Part shown: one piece after another, positions 42,823 through 52,314 of the stretch
Layout of the letters: each line of letters opens with the position of its first letter
Position numbering within the stretch: the first letter of the stretch is position 1
NCBI RefSeq assembly: GCF_041820985.1
Contig: NZ_JBGUAU010000004.1
Coordinates: 62,001-126,000, forward strand
Length of the DNA: 64,000 bases
Origin: Evansella sp041820985
Lineage (GTDB): Bacteria > Bacillota > Bacilli > Bacillales > Salisediminibacteriaceae
Reading direction: 5' to 3'
Made by a program: the position numbers and the translations under genes
The notes under the pieces: model-generated
What the model was told of the DNA's origin: nothing
The model's database searches: none
What the model saw: the letters and a program-made list of their open reading frames with translations, nothing else

Positions 42823-43671
42823 TTGTTCTATAAAAGAAGTTATTAGTTTGTTGTGTTTTTTTGAAGATAGGTGAATAGCATAGAAGCTTCTTTCAACAGG
42901 TAACTCCGCAATAATACAAATTTTTTTATATGTTAAAGCTTTTTTAGCAGCGATGTCGGATACGATGGAATATCCTAGTCCACCTTCTACCATTGCAATT
43001 GCTCCCTCTGTGTTAGGAACAGTAGCAATACAATTCAAATCATCTATAGAGTAACCCAATAATTGAAAGCCTTTTTGAGCTGCTTTCCATGTGCCTGATT
43101 GCTTACTTCGAAAGATGAAAGGTTCTTCTCTAAGCTCGTCTAAACTTACGATTGCTTCACTTTCTGTTGGTCCTATTACGACAAGCTTGTCTTTTGCAAT
43201 AAATTGATTTGTTATTTGACTATTATGAACTTCACTTCCAACAAAACCTACATCTAATTTTTCCTCCATAATTTGTTGCACTACCTCTTCGGATTCAGTA
43301 ATGGAGAGTTGAATTTCCACTCGTGGAAATGCATGTAAGAAGTTTTTCGCGATACTAGGAACAAAGTATGTTCCAGGAATAGAACTAGCGCCAACCCTAA
43401 GTTGACCGGATAGTTCATTATGAAAATTGCGACATTCCTCAACTAGTTCCTCCCATGATTCTAGAAATTGTTTTCCTTTCCGATAAACAATACGACCAGC
43501 TTCTGTAGGTTCAAAGGAGTCTCGATGTAAGAGAGGAACACCTAGCGTTTTCTCTAAACTTTTTATTTGCTTACTAACAGCAGGTTGAGAAATCTCTAAG
43601 ATTTCCGCAACGCTAGAAAAACTTTTATTATCAATTACCATCATAAATGCTTTGATTTTTTTTATATCCAT
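42820..43671 (-). CDS. LysR-family transcriptional regulator (CysL-like)
   Basis: A 283-residue LysR protein: winged helix at residues 1-60 (FSSVAEILEISQPAVSKQIKSLEKTLGVPLLHR) and a two-lobed effector domain from about 90 (LRVGASSIPGTYFVP). It resembles the CysL/YeiE subgroup that senses sulphur or other anionic metabolites. It is divergent from the PhnD-type gene and probably controls it. The ATG at 43671 has GAGGGA just upstream; a TTG at 43683 is in frame. Confidence 0.82.
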   Translation of the reverse strand: MDIKKIKAFMMVIDNKSFSSVAEILEISQPAVSKQIKSLEKTLGVPLLHRDSFEPTEAGRIVYRKGKQFLESWEELVEECRNFHNELSGQLRVGASSIPGTYFVPSIAKNFLHAFPRVEIQLSITESEEVVQQIMEEKLDVGFVGSEVHNSQITNQFIAKDKLVVIGPTESEAIVSLDELREEPFIFRSKQSGTWKAAQKGFQLLGYSIDDLNCIATVPNTEGAIAMVEGGLGYSIVSDIAAKKALTYKKICIIAELPVERSFYAIHLSSKKHNKLITSFIEQ

Positions 43672-43757
43672 ACTATCCCTCAATCCCTTATGTTACATAA
43701 TAGTTTACGGTAAAAAGGGTACAAAGGAAAGGTGGATAACTTTTATTTATTACTGGC

Positions 43758-43772
43758 ATAACCTTGTGTTAT
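43758..43772. promoter_or_regulatory. LysR-type operator candidate
   Basis: ATAACCTTGTGTTAT is a 5-5-5 palindrome (ATAAC-N5-GTTAT) of T-N11-A type in the divergent region between the LysR gene and the PhnD-like gene. Confidence 0.5.
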
Positions 43773-43828
43773 AGTTAGTAGACTGAAGTAATGGCTAAGT
43801 AAATAAAGAAGAGATAAGGGGAACGGAT

Positions 43829-44731
43829 ATGAAAATGGTTACTATTTTTATCATGACAATATGTTTACTTCTTGTTGGGTGTAGCGGCGAAGATACTTCA
43901 GCGAATCCTGATAATCAGGGAGTCTTAAAGGTAGCGGCTATCCCTGCACAAACTACCGGTGTGGTGGAAGAAGGATATAAAAAGTTGGAAGATGAGCTAG
44001 CTGAAAAGCTAAATAGAGAAGTGACTCTAGAAATATATCCAAATTATAACGCGGTTGTAGAGGCAATCAATTACAGCCATATTGATTTAGCTTTTCTTGG
44101 ACCTACTACATACTTAATAGCTCATGAGCAAAGTGGAGCAGAAGCAATTCTCACCCCTTTAATAAATGGAGAACCATATTATTATTCTTACATTGTTACC
44201 CACATAGATAGTCCATGGGAAAACTTAGATGAATTATTGGAGGAAAGGGAGAAAGTAGACTTTGCTTTCGGAAGTATAAGTTCTACATCAGGTTCGATTA
44301 TTCCATCATATGAGTTGGTACAAAGAGAAGTATTTGTATCTGAGGATGATCATGAATTCCAGTCTGTCGTATATACAGGATCTCATGATATAACAGCGCA
44401 GCAAGTTCAGAATAAGCTAGTAGATGCAGGGGCAATAGACAGTGCTATTTTCCATTCTTTAGTGGACAAAGGGGAAATAGATGAATCTCAATTTAACATT
44501 ATATGGAAGTCTGAACAATTATACCAATATCCTTGGGTTGTTCCCGCGGGCACAGACGAGGAAACAATTTCTCAAATCCAAGAAGTATTTTTAAATATAT
44601 CAGATGAAGAAATTTTAAATGTGTTTGGTGGAGCATCAGGGTTTGTCGTGGCTGAACCAGAAAACTACGCGAATGTACTCCATGCGATCTATGCTGTTCG
44701 TCCAGAAATGCTTAATCCTAAAGAAGACTAA
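43829..44731 (+). CDS. PhnD-type substrate-binding lipoprotein
   Basis: A 300-residue lipoprotein (Cys18 in LLVGC) of the phosphate/phosphite/phosphonate binding-protein family: IYPNYNAVVEAINYSHIDLAFLGPTTYLIA near 70-100 and DFAFGSISSTSGSIIPSYEL near 145-165 are characteristic. ATAAGGGG precedes the ATG. The ligand cannot be told from sequence; members also bind other oxyanions. No C-P lyase or phosphonatase gene is adjacent. Confidence 0.85.
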   Translation: MKMVTIFIMTICLLLVGCSGEDTSANPDNQGVLKVAAIPAQTTGVVEEGYKKLEDELAEKLNREVTLEIYPNYNAVVEAINYSHIDLAFLGPTTYLIAHEQSGAEAILTPLINGEPYYYSYIVTHIDSPWENLDELLEEREKVDFAFGSISSTSGSIIPSYELVQREVFVSEDDHEFQSVVYTGSHDITAQQVQNKLVDAGAIDSAIFHSLVDKGEIDESQFNIIWKSEQLYQYPWVVPAGTDEETISQIQEVFLNISDEEILNVFGGASGFVVAEPENYANVLHAIYAVRPEMLNPKED

Positions 44732-44744
44732 TAGGGGAAAAAAT

Positions 44745-45506
44745 ATGATTTGGTTTAAACCGAAATACGTGTTATATCTACTTGCTATTATTTTAATAAC
44801 GTGGTGGAGTATGAATGTCACTGGAATTGATTTGAGAAACTTTGCTCAGATCGGTAATGCTATTGATTTCGTTATGAACCGATTTTTCCCTATAGAATGG
44901 TCCTTGTTCCCCAGGGTGCTTCAAGCAAGCTTTGTAACACTTGCAGTCGCTTTTTTAGGAGCGTTTATCGCGTTACTGCTTGCACTACCATTAAGCTTTA
45001 TGGCTGCTCGAAATACGAGTAGTCATTCATTTTTCTATGGTTTTACAAGAATCTCTTTAAGTGGGTTACGATCTGTTCCGGAAATTGTATTTGGTATTAT
45101 TTTTGTAGTAGCCCTTGGGTTAGGCCCATTTCCTGCAGTTCTTGCTATTATGTTACATAACATTGGGGTGCTAGGAAAACTTATTTCAGAACTAATTGAA
45201 GCGGCAGACCTTGGCCCACAAGAAGCAATGAAAACAGTCGGTGCCACAAGATGGGTGTCTGTTTTATTTTCTATTTTGCCGCAAATTTGGCCCAATGTAC
45301 TGTCGCATTATTTCTATCGATTTGAAGTTGCCATACGTACATCTCTTATACTAGGATTTATCGGTGGTGGAGGGATAGGTCAATTATTGTTTAATCACTT
45401 TCATAGTTTTTACTATACAGCTGTTGCATTAGATATCTTGATGATCATGGCTTTGGTTATTGCCATTGATTTTATAGGAAGCTTTGTGAGGAAAAGAGTC
45501 ATTTAA
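44745..45506 (+). CDS. PhnE-type ABC permease
   Basis: A 253-residue permease with about six helices. The coupling loop reads LGPQEAMKTVGATRWVSVLFSILPQIWPN near 145-175 and the end has TSLILGFIGGGGIGQLL, typical of PhnE. The ATG at 44745 follows AGGGGA; longer upstream reading lies in the binding-protein gene. Confidence 0.87.
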   Translation: MIWFKPKYVLYLLAIILITWWSMNVTGIDLRNFAQIGNAIDFVMNRFFPIEWSLFPRVLQASFVTLAVAFLGAFIALLLALPLSFMAARNTSSHSFFYGFTRISLSGLRSVPEIVFGIIFVVALGLGPFPAVLAIMLHNIGVLGKLISELIEAADLGPQEAMKTVGATRWVSVLFSILPQIWPNVLSHYFYRFEVAIRTSLILGFIGGGGIGQLLFNHFHSFYYTAVALDILMIMALVIAIDFIGSFVRKRVI

Positions 45507-45518
45507 GGAGTGAAACCC

Positions 45519-46280
45519 ATGATAGTATTGGAGGATGTTTCTGTTCAATATAAGGGAGTTGACGAAGACGCTATAAAAAGAGTTTCGATCACCATAACTG
45601 AAGGTGAATTTGTATGTGTTCTTGGGAAGAGTGGGGCAGGTAAATCTACCTTTCTACGTAGTTTAAATGGACTCCAATCGCTATCATCGGGAGAAATAAT
45701 CGTTAACAATATAGCACTTAGTAACTTAAAAGAAAGGGAACTTCGGTTAATTCGTTGTAATATTGGAATGATCTTTCAACATTTCCATTTAATACCGAGA
45801 CTAACTGTTTTACAAAATGCATTAACAGGCACATTTGGGAAACGGAAACCATGGAAAAACCTAATCGGTCTATTTTCAGCTGAAGAAAAACAAGTTGCGA
45901 TGAATGCACTTAGAGCTGTAGAATTAGAAGATTTTTGGAACCGACGAGTGGAAGAATTAAGTGGAGGACAGAAACAAAGGGTAGGAATTGCTAGGACGTT
46001 GGTCCAAAATCCAAAAATTTTTCTAGGTGATGAACCAGTATCAAGTCTTGATCCAAGCACGGCAATTAAAATATTTAAGCTGTTAAAGCAAATTCATGAA
46101 GAAAAGAAATTAGTGACGATTATTAATGTTCATGATGTACAACTAGCAAAGCGCTTTGCCACTAGAATATTGGGTTTGAAAAATGGCGAATTAGTTTTTG
46201 ATGGAACATCAGATGAAATGTCAGAGGATGTAATGAAACAAATATACGGAAGTGAATACGAAAAACAGCTATACTATTAA
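45519..46280 (+). CDS. PhnC-type ABC ATPase
   Basis: A 253-residue ATPase with Walker A GKSGAGKST (about 34-42), PhnC-like FQHFHLIPRLTVLQNALTG near 85-103, signature LSGGQKQR near 148 and Walker B IFLGDEP. AAGGAG is eight bases before the ATG at 45519. Last gene of the D-E-C transporter set. Confidence 0.88.
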   Translation: MIVLEDVSVQYKGVDEDAIKRVSITITEGEFVCVLGKSGAGKSTFLRSLNGLQSLSSGEIIVNNIALSNLKERELRLIRCNIGMIFQHFHLIPRLTVLQNALTGTFGKRKPWKNLIGLFSAEEKQVAMNALRAVELEDFWNRRVEELSGGQKQRVGIARTLVQNPKIFLGDEPVSSLDPSTAIKIFKLLKQIHEEKKLVTIINVHDVQLAKRFATRILGLKNGELVFDGTSDEMSEDVMKQIYGSEYEKQLYY

Positions 46281-46444
46281 ATTCATAATGCTATTAGATA
46301 TATGATAATTTTTCCTTTTGGGATGATCAACAATCAATGTATATCAATCTCAAGAGATACCTCTGCTAGAGCGGTCATGTCAAAACGAGTGTTACATCGA
46401 AGAGAGACTTAAATAAGCGAAAAGGAAAAGTGTCCTTTAGACCT

Positions 46445-46488
46445 AACCTGTACAAGCTGTAGTTATACTCAGTCTGTACAGGTTTTTC
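46445..46488 (+). terminator. Terminator after the PhnC-type gene
   Basis: AACCTGTACA pairs perfectly with TGTACAGGTT across 20 bases, followed by TTTCGT. It is 165 bases beyond the ATPase stop. Confidence 0.7.
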
Positions 46489-46565
46489 GTCTTACTGGAG
46501 TTTTCCTGCTCCTATCCCTATACTAATCTTGATAGAATAATTTCGATTTAAGGGAGACTGCGCGG

Positions 46566-47183
46566 ATGAAACTGTTAGTTGGAATAGAGCACGAATTACT
46601 TCGAAATGGCTTGATACAGTTATTAAAGGATGTAGAGCCTATAGAGTATATGACACTTGTTTCCTCCACTGAGGAGTTTATAGAGGCAGCACGTACCTAT
46701 CATTTTGATATGGTCATTATCGATGTAAATATAAGAGGAGCTGGAGGGTGGAGAAGTATTGTTACGATTTTAGAATTATTCCCTCCTTCTGCAAAAAAAC
46801 TCTTTATGTATAACGAGAAACAACGTGAGATAGAGGAGTTGTATAGAAGAAGAGAAATCGAGGGTCTCTTTTATGAAAAAGCTTCATTAGAACAGCTTAT
46901 GGATTTTTTTCAGAGAATATTGGAAGGGGAGAGATTGTATTTATCATCAGATACTCAGAGTGGAAACTCCATAGAAGGAAGTCATGAAGGGTTTGATTTA
47001 ACGAAGCGGGAGGAAGAGGTATTTTATATGAAGGTTCGTGGCTACACTGTGAAAGATACGGCAAAAATATTAAAAATATCTCCAAAGACGGTGGAAAATC
47101 ATCGTAGGAATATAAGAAAGAAACTTCATATACAAACAAACAGTGAATGGTTTGTTTGGGGAAAGCGACTTGGTGCGCTGTAA
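46566..47183 (+). CDS. LuxR-type response regulator
   Basis: A 205-residue two-domain regulator. The receiver (1-120) has Asp53 (VIIDVN) as likely phosphorylation site, but the acidic pair normally near residues 8-9 is reduced (GIEHE), and no sensor kinase gene is adjacent. The C-terminal LuxR/NarL HTH (about 142-200) has LTKREEEVFYMKVRGYTVKDTAKIL and SPKTVENHRRNIRKKL. It stands directly before cydDC and may regulate it. TTAAGGGAG is upstream of the ATG. Confidence 0.82.
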   Translation: MKLLVGIEHELLRNGLIQLLKDVEPIEYMTLVSSTEEFIEAARTYHFDMVIIDVNIRGAGGWRSIVTILELFPPSAKKLFMYNEKQREIEELYRRREIEGLFYEKASLEQLMDFFQRILEGERLYLSSDTQSGNSIEGSHEGFDLTKREEEVFYMKVRGYTVKDTAKILKISPKTVENHRRNIRKKLHIQTNSEWFVWGKRLGAL

Positions 47184-47323
47184 AAAGAAAGTGTCATGAA
47201 ATAGTCATGATGTTTGACTATATACGCCAGAAAAATCAATTACAATAACAGTAAGTTAACACTATGATTGTGGTGTTTATCTGTGGAGGAAGGTCTGGCT
47301 TTTGAGTGGAGGTAGAGAGAGAT

Positions 47324-49051
47324 ATGAAGCAATTAAAAGAGATTGCCCGTGCACAGCGTGGGAAAATGTATGCACTTGTTATGATTTCGATCTTATTAGG
47401 CGTGGTTATTGTTGCTCAAGCGTATTTCATCGTGGCAATAGTAGATTCTGTATTTCTTCAAAGAGAATCCTTTCAAGCAGTTCTACCATTATTAATTGGA
47501 TTAATCGTTGTTCTTATTGGAAGGGCGGTGTTTTCCTATTTAAATGGACGTATTGGTGTAAACATGGCTGCCAAAGTGAAGAAGGACTTTCGTGAATCAC
47601 TTCTTAGGAAGTATGCAAAAAATCCAATTCAGGCAGCTTTAAAAGGTCAATCAGGGGAGAAAGTTAGTATATTAATGGATGCGGTTGACGAAATAGATAG
47701 CTATTTTAGTAAATATTATCCACAAATAATTCAAACAAGTGTGGTTCCGCTTATTATACTAGTTACTGTTTTTTACTATAATTGGGTATCAGGTCTCATC
47801 ATGCTGATCACTGCGCCTTTCATTCCTATCTTTATGATAATTATTGGAATGGCAACTCAAAAAAAGTCAGAGGAACAGCTAGAAAAGCTTGCTGCGTTTT
47901 CTGGTCAATTTCTAGATAAGTTACAAGGACTTGCGACGTTAAAATTATTTGGTCGCGCAAAAGAACAACGAGAAGTAATCCAAAAAAGTAGCCTAGAATA
48001 TCGTGATGCAACCATGACGGTGTTAAAGACTGCATTTACCCAATCATTAATGCTTGAATTCATATCCATGCTCAGCATTGCACTAATCGCTTTAGAAGTT
48101 GGTTTAAGACTTGTGATTTATGAACAGCTCACCTTTTTCATTGCTTTCATCGTATTGGTGTTGGCACCTGAATTTTATAATTCACTGAAAGAATTAGGGA
48201 GTGCCTTTCATACAGGAAGAGGAAGTATGGGAGCGGCCAAGAAGGTGACAGAGGAATTAGAAGAAAAGGATAAGCCAATTTCATGGGGAGAACGCTCCTT
48301 AGTGAAACACCAACCGATCGCTATATCCCTACAAAATGTTAGTTTTAGTTATGAAAATAGTGGGTTCTCCTTACAAGAAATAAAGGGAGAGTTTCCTTCC
48401 ACGAGAGAGGTTGCGATTATAGGTCGTAGTGGTTCAGGAAAAACAACATTACTTCATATTTTATCAGGTCTTTTGAACCCTTTGGATGGAGCTGTCTTAG
48501 TAAATGGGCATCCTCTCTTTGAATATAAGGAGAAGGATTGGTTTGACCAGTTAAGTTATATTTCACAAGATCCTTATTTGTTTGCGGGAACGATTCGAGA
48601 CAACATTGCTATTGGTGGAACAGGAAACGAATCAGACCAGGAGATCGAACTAGCCGCAGAAAAAGCAGGAATTTCGGAAATGGTAAGGAATTTGGAAAAA
48701 GGTTTTAATACGGCTGTAGGAGAAGCGGGGCGAGGACTATCTGGAGGAGAGAAACAACGAATTGCCCTTGCTCGTGCTTTTTTAAAACAACCTTCCCTCA
48801 TCTTGTTTGATGAACCTACTGTGGGTCTTGACTTAAAAACAGAACAAATATTACAACAATCTATGAAGGAACTTGCGAAAACATCAACTATTATCACAGT
48901 CGCCCATCGACTTCATACGATTAGAAAAGCAGATCAAATCCTTTTGCTAGAGAAAGGACAATTGCTAGCAACAGGTACGCATGAGGAACTTTTATCTACA
49001 AATCCACATTACCGAGAAATGGTTTCGGCTCAAGGAGGTGAAGCTCAATGA
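47324..49051 (+). CDS. cydD: Thiol reductant ABC exporter subunit CydD
   Basis: A 575-residue half-transporter, with six transmembrane helices in about residues 15-300 and an ATPase domain (Walker A GRSGSGKTT near 368; LSGGEKQR near 475; LILFDEP). With CydC it exports cysteine/glutathione-type thiols and is needed to assemble cytochrome bd. The ATG at 47324 is preferred with GGAGG 11 bases upstream; an in-frame GTG at 47306 is possible. It overlaps cydC by four bases. Confidence 0.9.
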   Translation: MKQLKEIARAQRGKMYALVMISILLGVVIVAQAYFIVAIVDSVFLQRESFQAVLPLLIGLIVVLIGRAVFSYLNGRIGVNMAAKVKKDFRESLLRKYAKNPIQAALKGQSGEKVSILMDAVDEIDSYFSKYYPQIIQTSVVPLIILVTVFYYNWVSGLIMLITAPFIPIFMIIIGMATQKKSEEQLEKLAAFSGQFLDKLQGLATLKLFGRAKEQREVIQKSSLEYRDATMTVLKTAFTQSLMLEFISMLSIALIALEVGLRLVIYEQLTFFIAFIVLVLAPEFYNSLKELGSAFHTGRGSMGAAKKVTEELEEKDKPISWGERSLVKHQPIAISLQNVSFSYENSGFSLQEIKGEFPSTREVAIIGRSGSGKTTLLHILSGLLNPLDGAVLVNGHPLFEYKEKDWFDQLSYISQDPYLFAGTIRDNIAIGGTGNESDQEIELAAEKAGISEMVRNLEKGFNTAVGEAGRGLSGGEKQRIALARAFLKQPSLILFDEPTVGLDLKTEQILQQSMKELAKTSTIITVAHRLHTIRKADQILLLEKGQLLATGTHEELLSTNPHYREMVSAQGGEAQ

Positions 49052-50778
49052 GAGAGTTAACTACCGTTATAAAACTTATCATGCTAGAGAGAAAAGATAT
49101 CTTTCTCTCTATATTATTCGGGTTTCTCGCTGGGATGGGGGCTGTTAGTTTATTTGCAAACAGTGGGTATTTAATCTCCATGGCAGCTATAAATCCCCCA
49201 TTGTATGTATTGACCACTAGTATCGCTCTGTTAAAATTATTTAGTGCAACAAGGGCAGCAAGTAAGTACGGGGAACGTTACTTTTCTCATCGAGCTACCT
49301 TTACCATGCTTAGTAATTTACGTGTCCACTTTTTTGAAAAATTGGAACCATTAGCTCCTAGAATATTTCATCGTTTTCGAAGTGGGGATCTTTTATCTAG
49401 AATCGTTGGGGATGTAGAAAGCTTGCAGAATTTTTTTCTGCGAGTGTATTATCCTCCTATCGTAATGATGATTGTATTTTTAAGTACCATCGCGTTTACT
49501 ACGTTCTTTTCAGTCCATGTTGCGGTTACTCTCCTAGTAGGTCTTGTCCTCACAGGATTTGTCATTCCAGCATGGTTTGCGTTAAAACAATACAAGATCA
49601 TGAGCCAACTTCGAGAAAAACGAGGAGTAGTCTCAACAGAAGCTACGGAATTTTTCTACGGATTTCGTGATCTGAAATTGTATCAGAAATTGGATACTCA
49701 AGAAAAAAATGTTCGAACGACAGCTGATCAATATGTGAAGGAGCAACGTCGTGACAGTATCCACGAGTTATACAGTACTTCTATCATTCAAATGATTTCC
49801 CTTTCAGTATCATGGTTTGTATTAGGTTTAGGTGCCTATTTAGTAGGCACAGGGGAATTAGAGGGAGTATTTCTTGCTATGCTCGTAATGATTTCCTTGA
49901 CCGTCTTTGAAAATGCTACTCCGATGGCTATTTTTCCAGCGTATTATGAAGATAGCCGTAGAGCAGCCACCCGACTTTTTTCTGTTATCAACGATGAAAG
50001 TGAGAACAAGGGTGTAGTAGAGGAAGAGCTGTTGACAAAGGAATTACAGGAGAAGGACCCAATATCGATAAACATGAATAATATTTCCTTTTCTTACCCT
50101 GGAGAAGCTAGAAAAACCCTTTCCGAGATAAATATTGATATTCCATCAGGTACGAAAACTGCAATTGTAGGTCCTAGTGGATCTGGAAAGTCTACATTAA
50201 TTCAACTTTTGTTAAAGTTTTATGATGAGTATGATGGTGATATCGTAGTTAATGGGTCGACGCTAGCTCAAGTGAGGAAAGAGTCAGTCTGGAAGGCAAC
50301 GAACACTGTTTTACAAAGTAATCATTTCTTTTATGGTACAATTCGAGACAATTTACTTCTTGCAAGAGATACTGTAACGGATGAAGAAATGAAACAAGCA
50401 TTAGAGATGGTAGACCTTAATGAGTTTTCCTTAGATGACAAGGTGATAGAAAAAGGGGGAAACTTGTCTGGAGGAGAAAAACAGAGATTAGCTATTGCAA
50501 GAGCCATATTAAAAGGATCTCGGCTTTGGTTATTGGATGAACCAACTTCATCTGTAGACTTTGTTACGGAGAAAAAGATTTATTCTCATCTTTTCGATTT
50601 AGGAAAAGAAGACACAGTCGTTCTTATTAGTCATCGATTGACAGGGTTAGAACAAATGGATCAAATCATTGTAATGGAACATGGCAGAGTGGTAGAAACG
50701 GGAACATATGATGAGTTAATGGAACGGAAAGGATACTTTTATCAACTGAAGGAAATAGAAAAGAGTGTATTGATGTAA
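49048..50778 (+). CDS. cydC: Thiol reductant ABC exporter subunit CydC
   Basis: A 576-residue half-transporter and partner of CydD: N-terminal membrane domain starting GFLAGMGAVSLFANSGYLIS, ATPase domain with GPSGSGKST near 370, LSGGEKQR near 472 and WLLDEPTSSVD. Coupled to cydD by ATGA overlap. In B. subtilis these genes follow cydAB in one operon; here cydAB are about 2 kb away on the other strand. Confidence 0.9.
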   Translation: MRELTTVIKLIMLERKDIFLSILFGFLAGMGAVSLFANSGYLISMAAINPPLYVLTTSIALLKLFSATRAASKYGERYFSHRATFTMLSNLRVHFFEKLEPLAPRIFHRFRSGDLLSRIVGDVESLQNFFLRVYYPPIVMMIVFLSTIAFTTFFSVHVAVTLLVGLVLTGFVIPAWFALKQYKIMSQLREKRGVVSTEATEFFYGFRDLKLYQKLDTQEKNVRTTADQYVKEQRRDSIHELYSTSIIQMISLSVSWFVLGLGAYLVGTGELEGVFLAMLVMISLTVFENATPMAIFPAYYEDSRRAATRLFSVINDESENKGVVEEELLTKELQEKDPISINMNNISFSYPGEARKTLSEINIDIPSGTKTAIVGPSGSGKSTLIQLLLKFYDEYDGDIVVNGSTLAQVRKESVWKATNTVLQSNHFFYGTIRDNLLLARDTVTDEEMKQALEMVDLNEFSLDDKVIEKGGNLSGGEKQRLAIARAILKGSRLWLLDEPTSSVDFVTEKKIYSHLFDLGKEDTVVLISHRLTGLEQMDQIIVMEHGRVVETGTYDELMERKGYFYQLKEIEKSVLM

Positions 50779-50800
50779 GTAGCGGTTGAAAATGTAAGTA

Positions 50801-50839
50801 GAAAAGACCATCAAATTGGATTTTTGTGGTCTTTTTTTT
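50801..50839 (+). terminator. Terminator of cydDC
   Basis: AAAAGACCA pairs with TGGTCTTTT across 16 bases, followed by TTTT. The 41-bp array starts directly after it. Confidence 0.85.
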
Positions 50840-50846
50840 ATGCTGT

Positions 50847-51293
50847 TTGTGCGATTGAGCCGTGTTTCTGTGCGATACTCGGGATTTGTGTGCGAACGAA
50901 CCGTGTTTCTGTGCGATACTCGTGATTTGTGTGCGAACGAACCGTGTTTCTGTGCGATGCTCGGGATTTGTGTGCGATTGAACCATGTTTCTGTGCGATA
51001 CTCGTGATTTGTGTGCGAACGAACCATGTTTCTGTGCGATACTCGTGATTTGTGTGCGAACGAACCGTGTTTCTGTGCGATGCTCGGGATTTGTGTGCGA
51101 ACGAACCGTGTTTCTGTGCGATGCTCGGGATTTGTGTGCGAACGAACCATGTTTCTGTGCGATGCTCGTGATTTGTGTGCGAACGAACCATGTTTCTGTG
51201 CGATACTCGGGATTTGTGTGCGAACGAACCGTGTTTCTGTGCGATGCTCGTGATTTGTGTGCGAACGAACCGTGTTTCTGTGCGATCCTCATG
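50847..51293. repeat. 41-bp tandem repeat array
   Basis: TTTCTGTGCGAT starts at 50865, 50906, 50947, 50988, 51029, 51070, 51111, 51152, 51193, 51234 and 51275, an exact 41-base period over eleven units. Each unit consists of two related halves, TTTCTGTGCGA-TnCTCGnGA (20) and TTTGTGTGCGA-ACGAACCnTG (21). Variation is confined to a few positions. The open frames through it exist only because the unit avoids stop codons. Confidence 0.96.
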
Positions 51294-51358
51294 ATTTTTC
51301 CGAGGTTCGCCCTATTTTATGCTGATATGAAAAATTGTACTATTTTTCAACAAATTTC

Positions 51359-51478
51359 CTATTGTTCTTTTTCCATTTCGAGTACCCTCGAATTTGTTTA
51401 TATAGAACTATCATGTTTTTTCTGTAATTCAATTAAATTTCGTTCAATCTTCTCTATTAAGATATTGTCGCAAAACAA
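51359..51478 (-). pseudogene. Probable decayed Spo0E-like gene
   Basis: On the minus strand the codons from 51478 read DNILIEKIERNLIELQKKHD, then SSI, a TAA, and TNSRVLEMEKEQ before TAG. This resembles the first helix and linker of Spo0E-family phosphatases (compare the intact gene at 15413), with an internal stop and no C-terminal LDxLL motif. There is no ribosome site. Identification is tentative. Confidence 0.3.
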
Positions 51479-51672
51479 CTAATATTAGGGAGGTTCGAGG
51501 GAAGAAATAAATTCTAGACAAAAATACCGGACACATTTTATAAGATGTGCCGATTCTTATCTATATGTGAAAGAATTTGATTAACGGTTTTCAAAAATCG
51601 CTATTTTCCTTATGCTACAATGAACTCACTTAGAACAGGACAAACTTATTATTCTAAAAGGAGATGTTATTT

Positions 51673-52314
51673 TTGAAGATCTACGATAACACAAAAGAGA
51701 GAGGAAATGTTTCAGTAGAGGTTACTATATTAAGTTTGGTCTTAACATTCACCATTTATAATCTAATGAATGTTCATTTGTGGAGTGTCAGCTTTAATGC
51801 TATTGATTATGTTCTTAAACCGTTTATGCTACTGCCTTTTACACTCCCATTACTAATAGTATTATTACATCGAGGAATTTATGCATGGAATAATGTCAGA
51901 AGTTTGCGATTTATTTTACAATGGAAGCAAGGTGTTTTCATCCCTAGAATTGTAGAAAAGAGATTACCAATCTACATAGTAGATGATCGTAGTTTTAAGA
52001 GTGAATTACCGTTACGGAAAAATACAATTGTAGATATGAGATTGAAAAATAGGAATAATCCAGTTTTGAATCACAATGTGGATGTAATTAAACTAACACC
52101 TAATTCGAATCAAGTCAGTATTCACTATTTAATTGAGCGAGCAAATCTGATGGTGAAGGACACGGCACTGAAAGATAAACCAATTACCTTCTTAGTTGAT
52201 AGCAAAGATGATAGAAATAGAATGATATCGAAAATATGGCTTCGATTGATCCGTAATCCTTATTGCAAATCTGCAGAGGATGACATTCATACTATTTCAA
52301 AGTTAGTCTATTAA
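51673..52314 (+). CDS. Uncharacterised membrane-associated protein (213 aa)
   Basis: A 213-residue protein with two hydrophobic segments (about 14-35 and 47-68) followed by a basic, soluble region with IPRIVEKRLPIYIVDD and IHYLIERANLMVKD. No family recognised. The TTG at 51673 has AAGGAG at ten bases; an ATG at 51664 is only one base from that site. Single gene, no terminator seen. Confidence 0.7.
   Translation: MKIYDNTKERGNVSVEVTILSLVLTFTIYNLMNVHLWSVSFNAIDYVLKPFMLLPFTLPLLIVLLHRGIYAWNNVRSLRFILQWKQGVFIPRIVEKRLPIYIVDDRSFKSELPLRKNTIVDMRLKNRNNPVLNHNVDVIKLTPNSNQVSIHYLIERANLMVKDTALKDKPITFLVDSKDDRNRMISKIWLRLIRNPYCKSAEDDIHTISKLVY

Noticed and set aside
43684..43760. TTATG-N3-CATAA palindrome near the LysR start as main operator
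   Set aside because: Short and AT-rich; the ATAAC-N5-GTTAT site fits the LysR pattern better.
47302..47595. 97-codon frame overlapping the start of cydD in another phase
   Set aside because: It is a shadow of cydD, Cys/Arg-rich and without family resemblance.
50666..51482. Long open frames on both strands across the 41-bp array (up to about 208 codons)
   Set aside because: The unit lacks stop codons in several frames, so any frame stays open; the products are just the repeat translated in three phases, with no ribosome sites.
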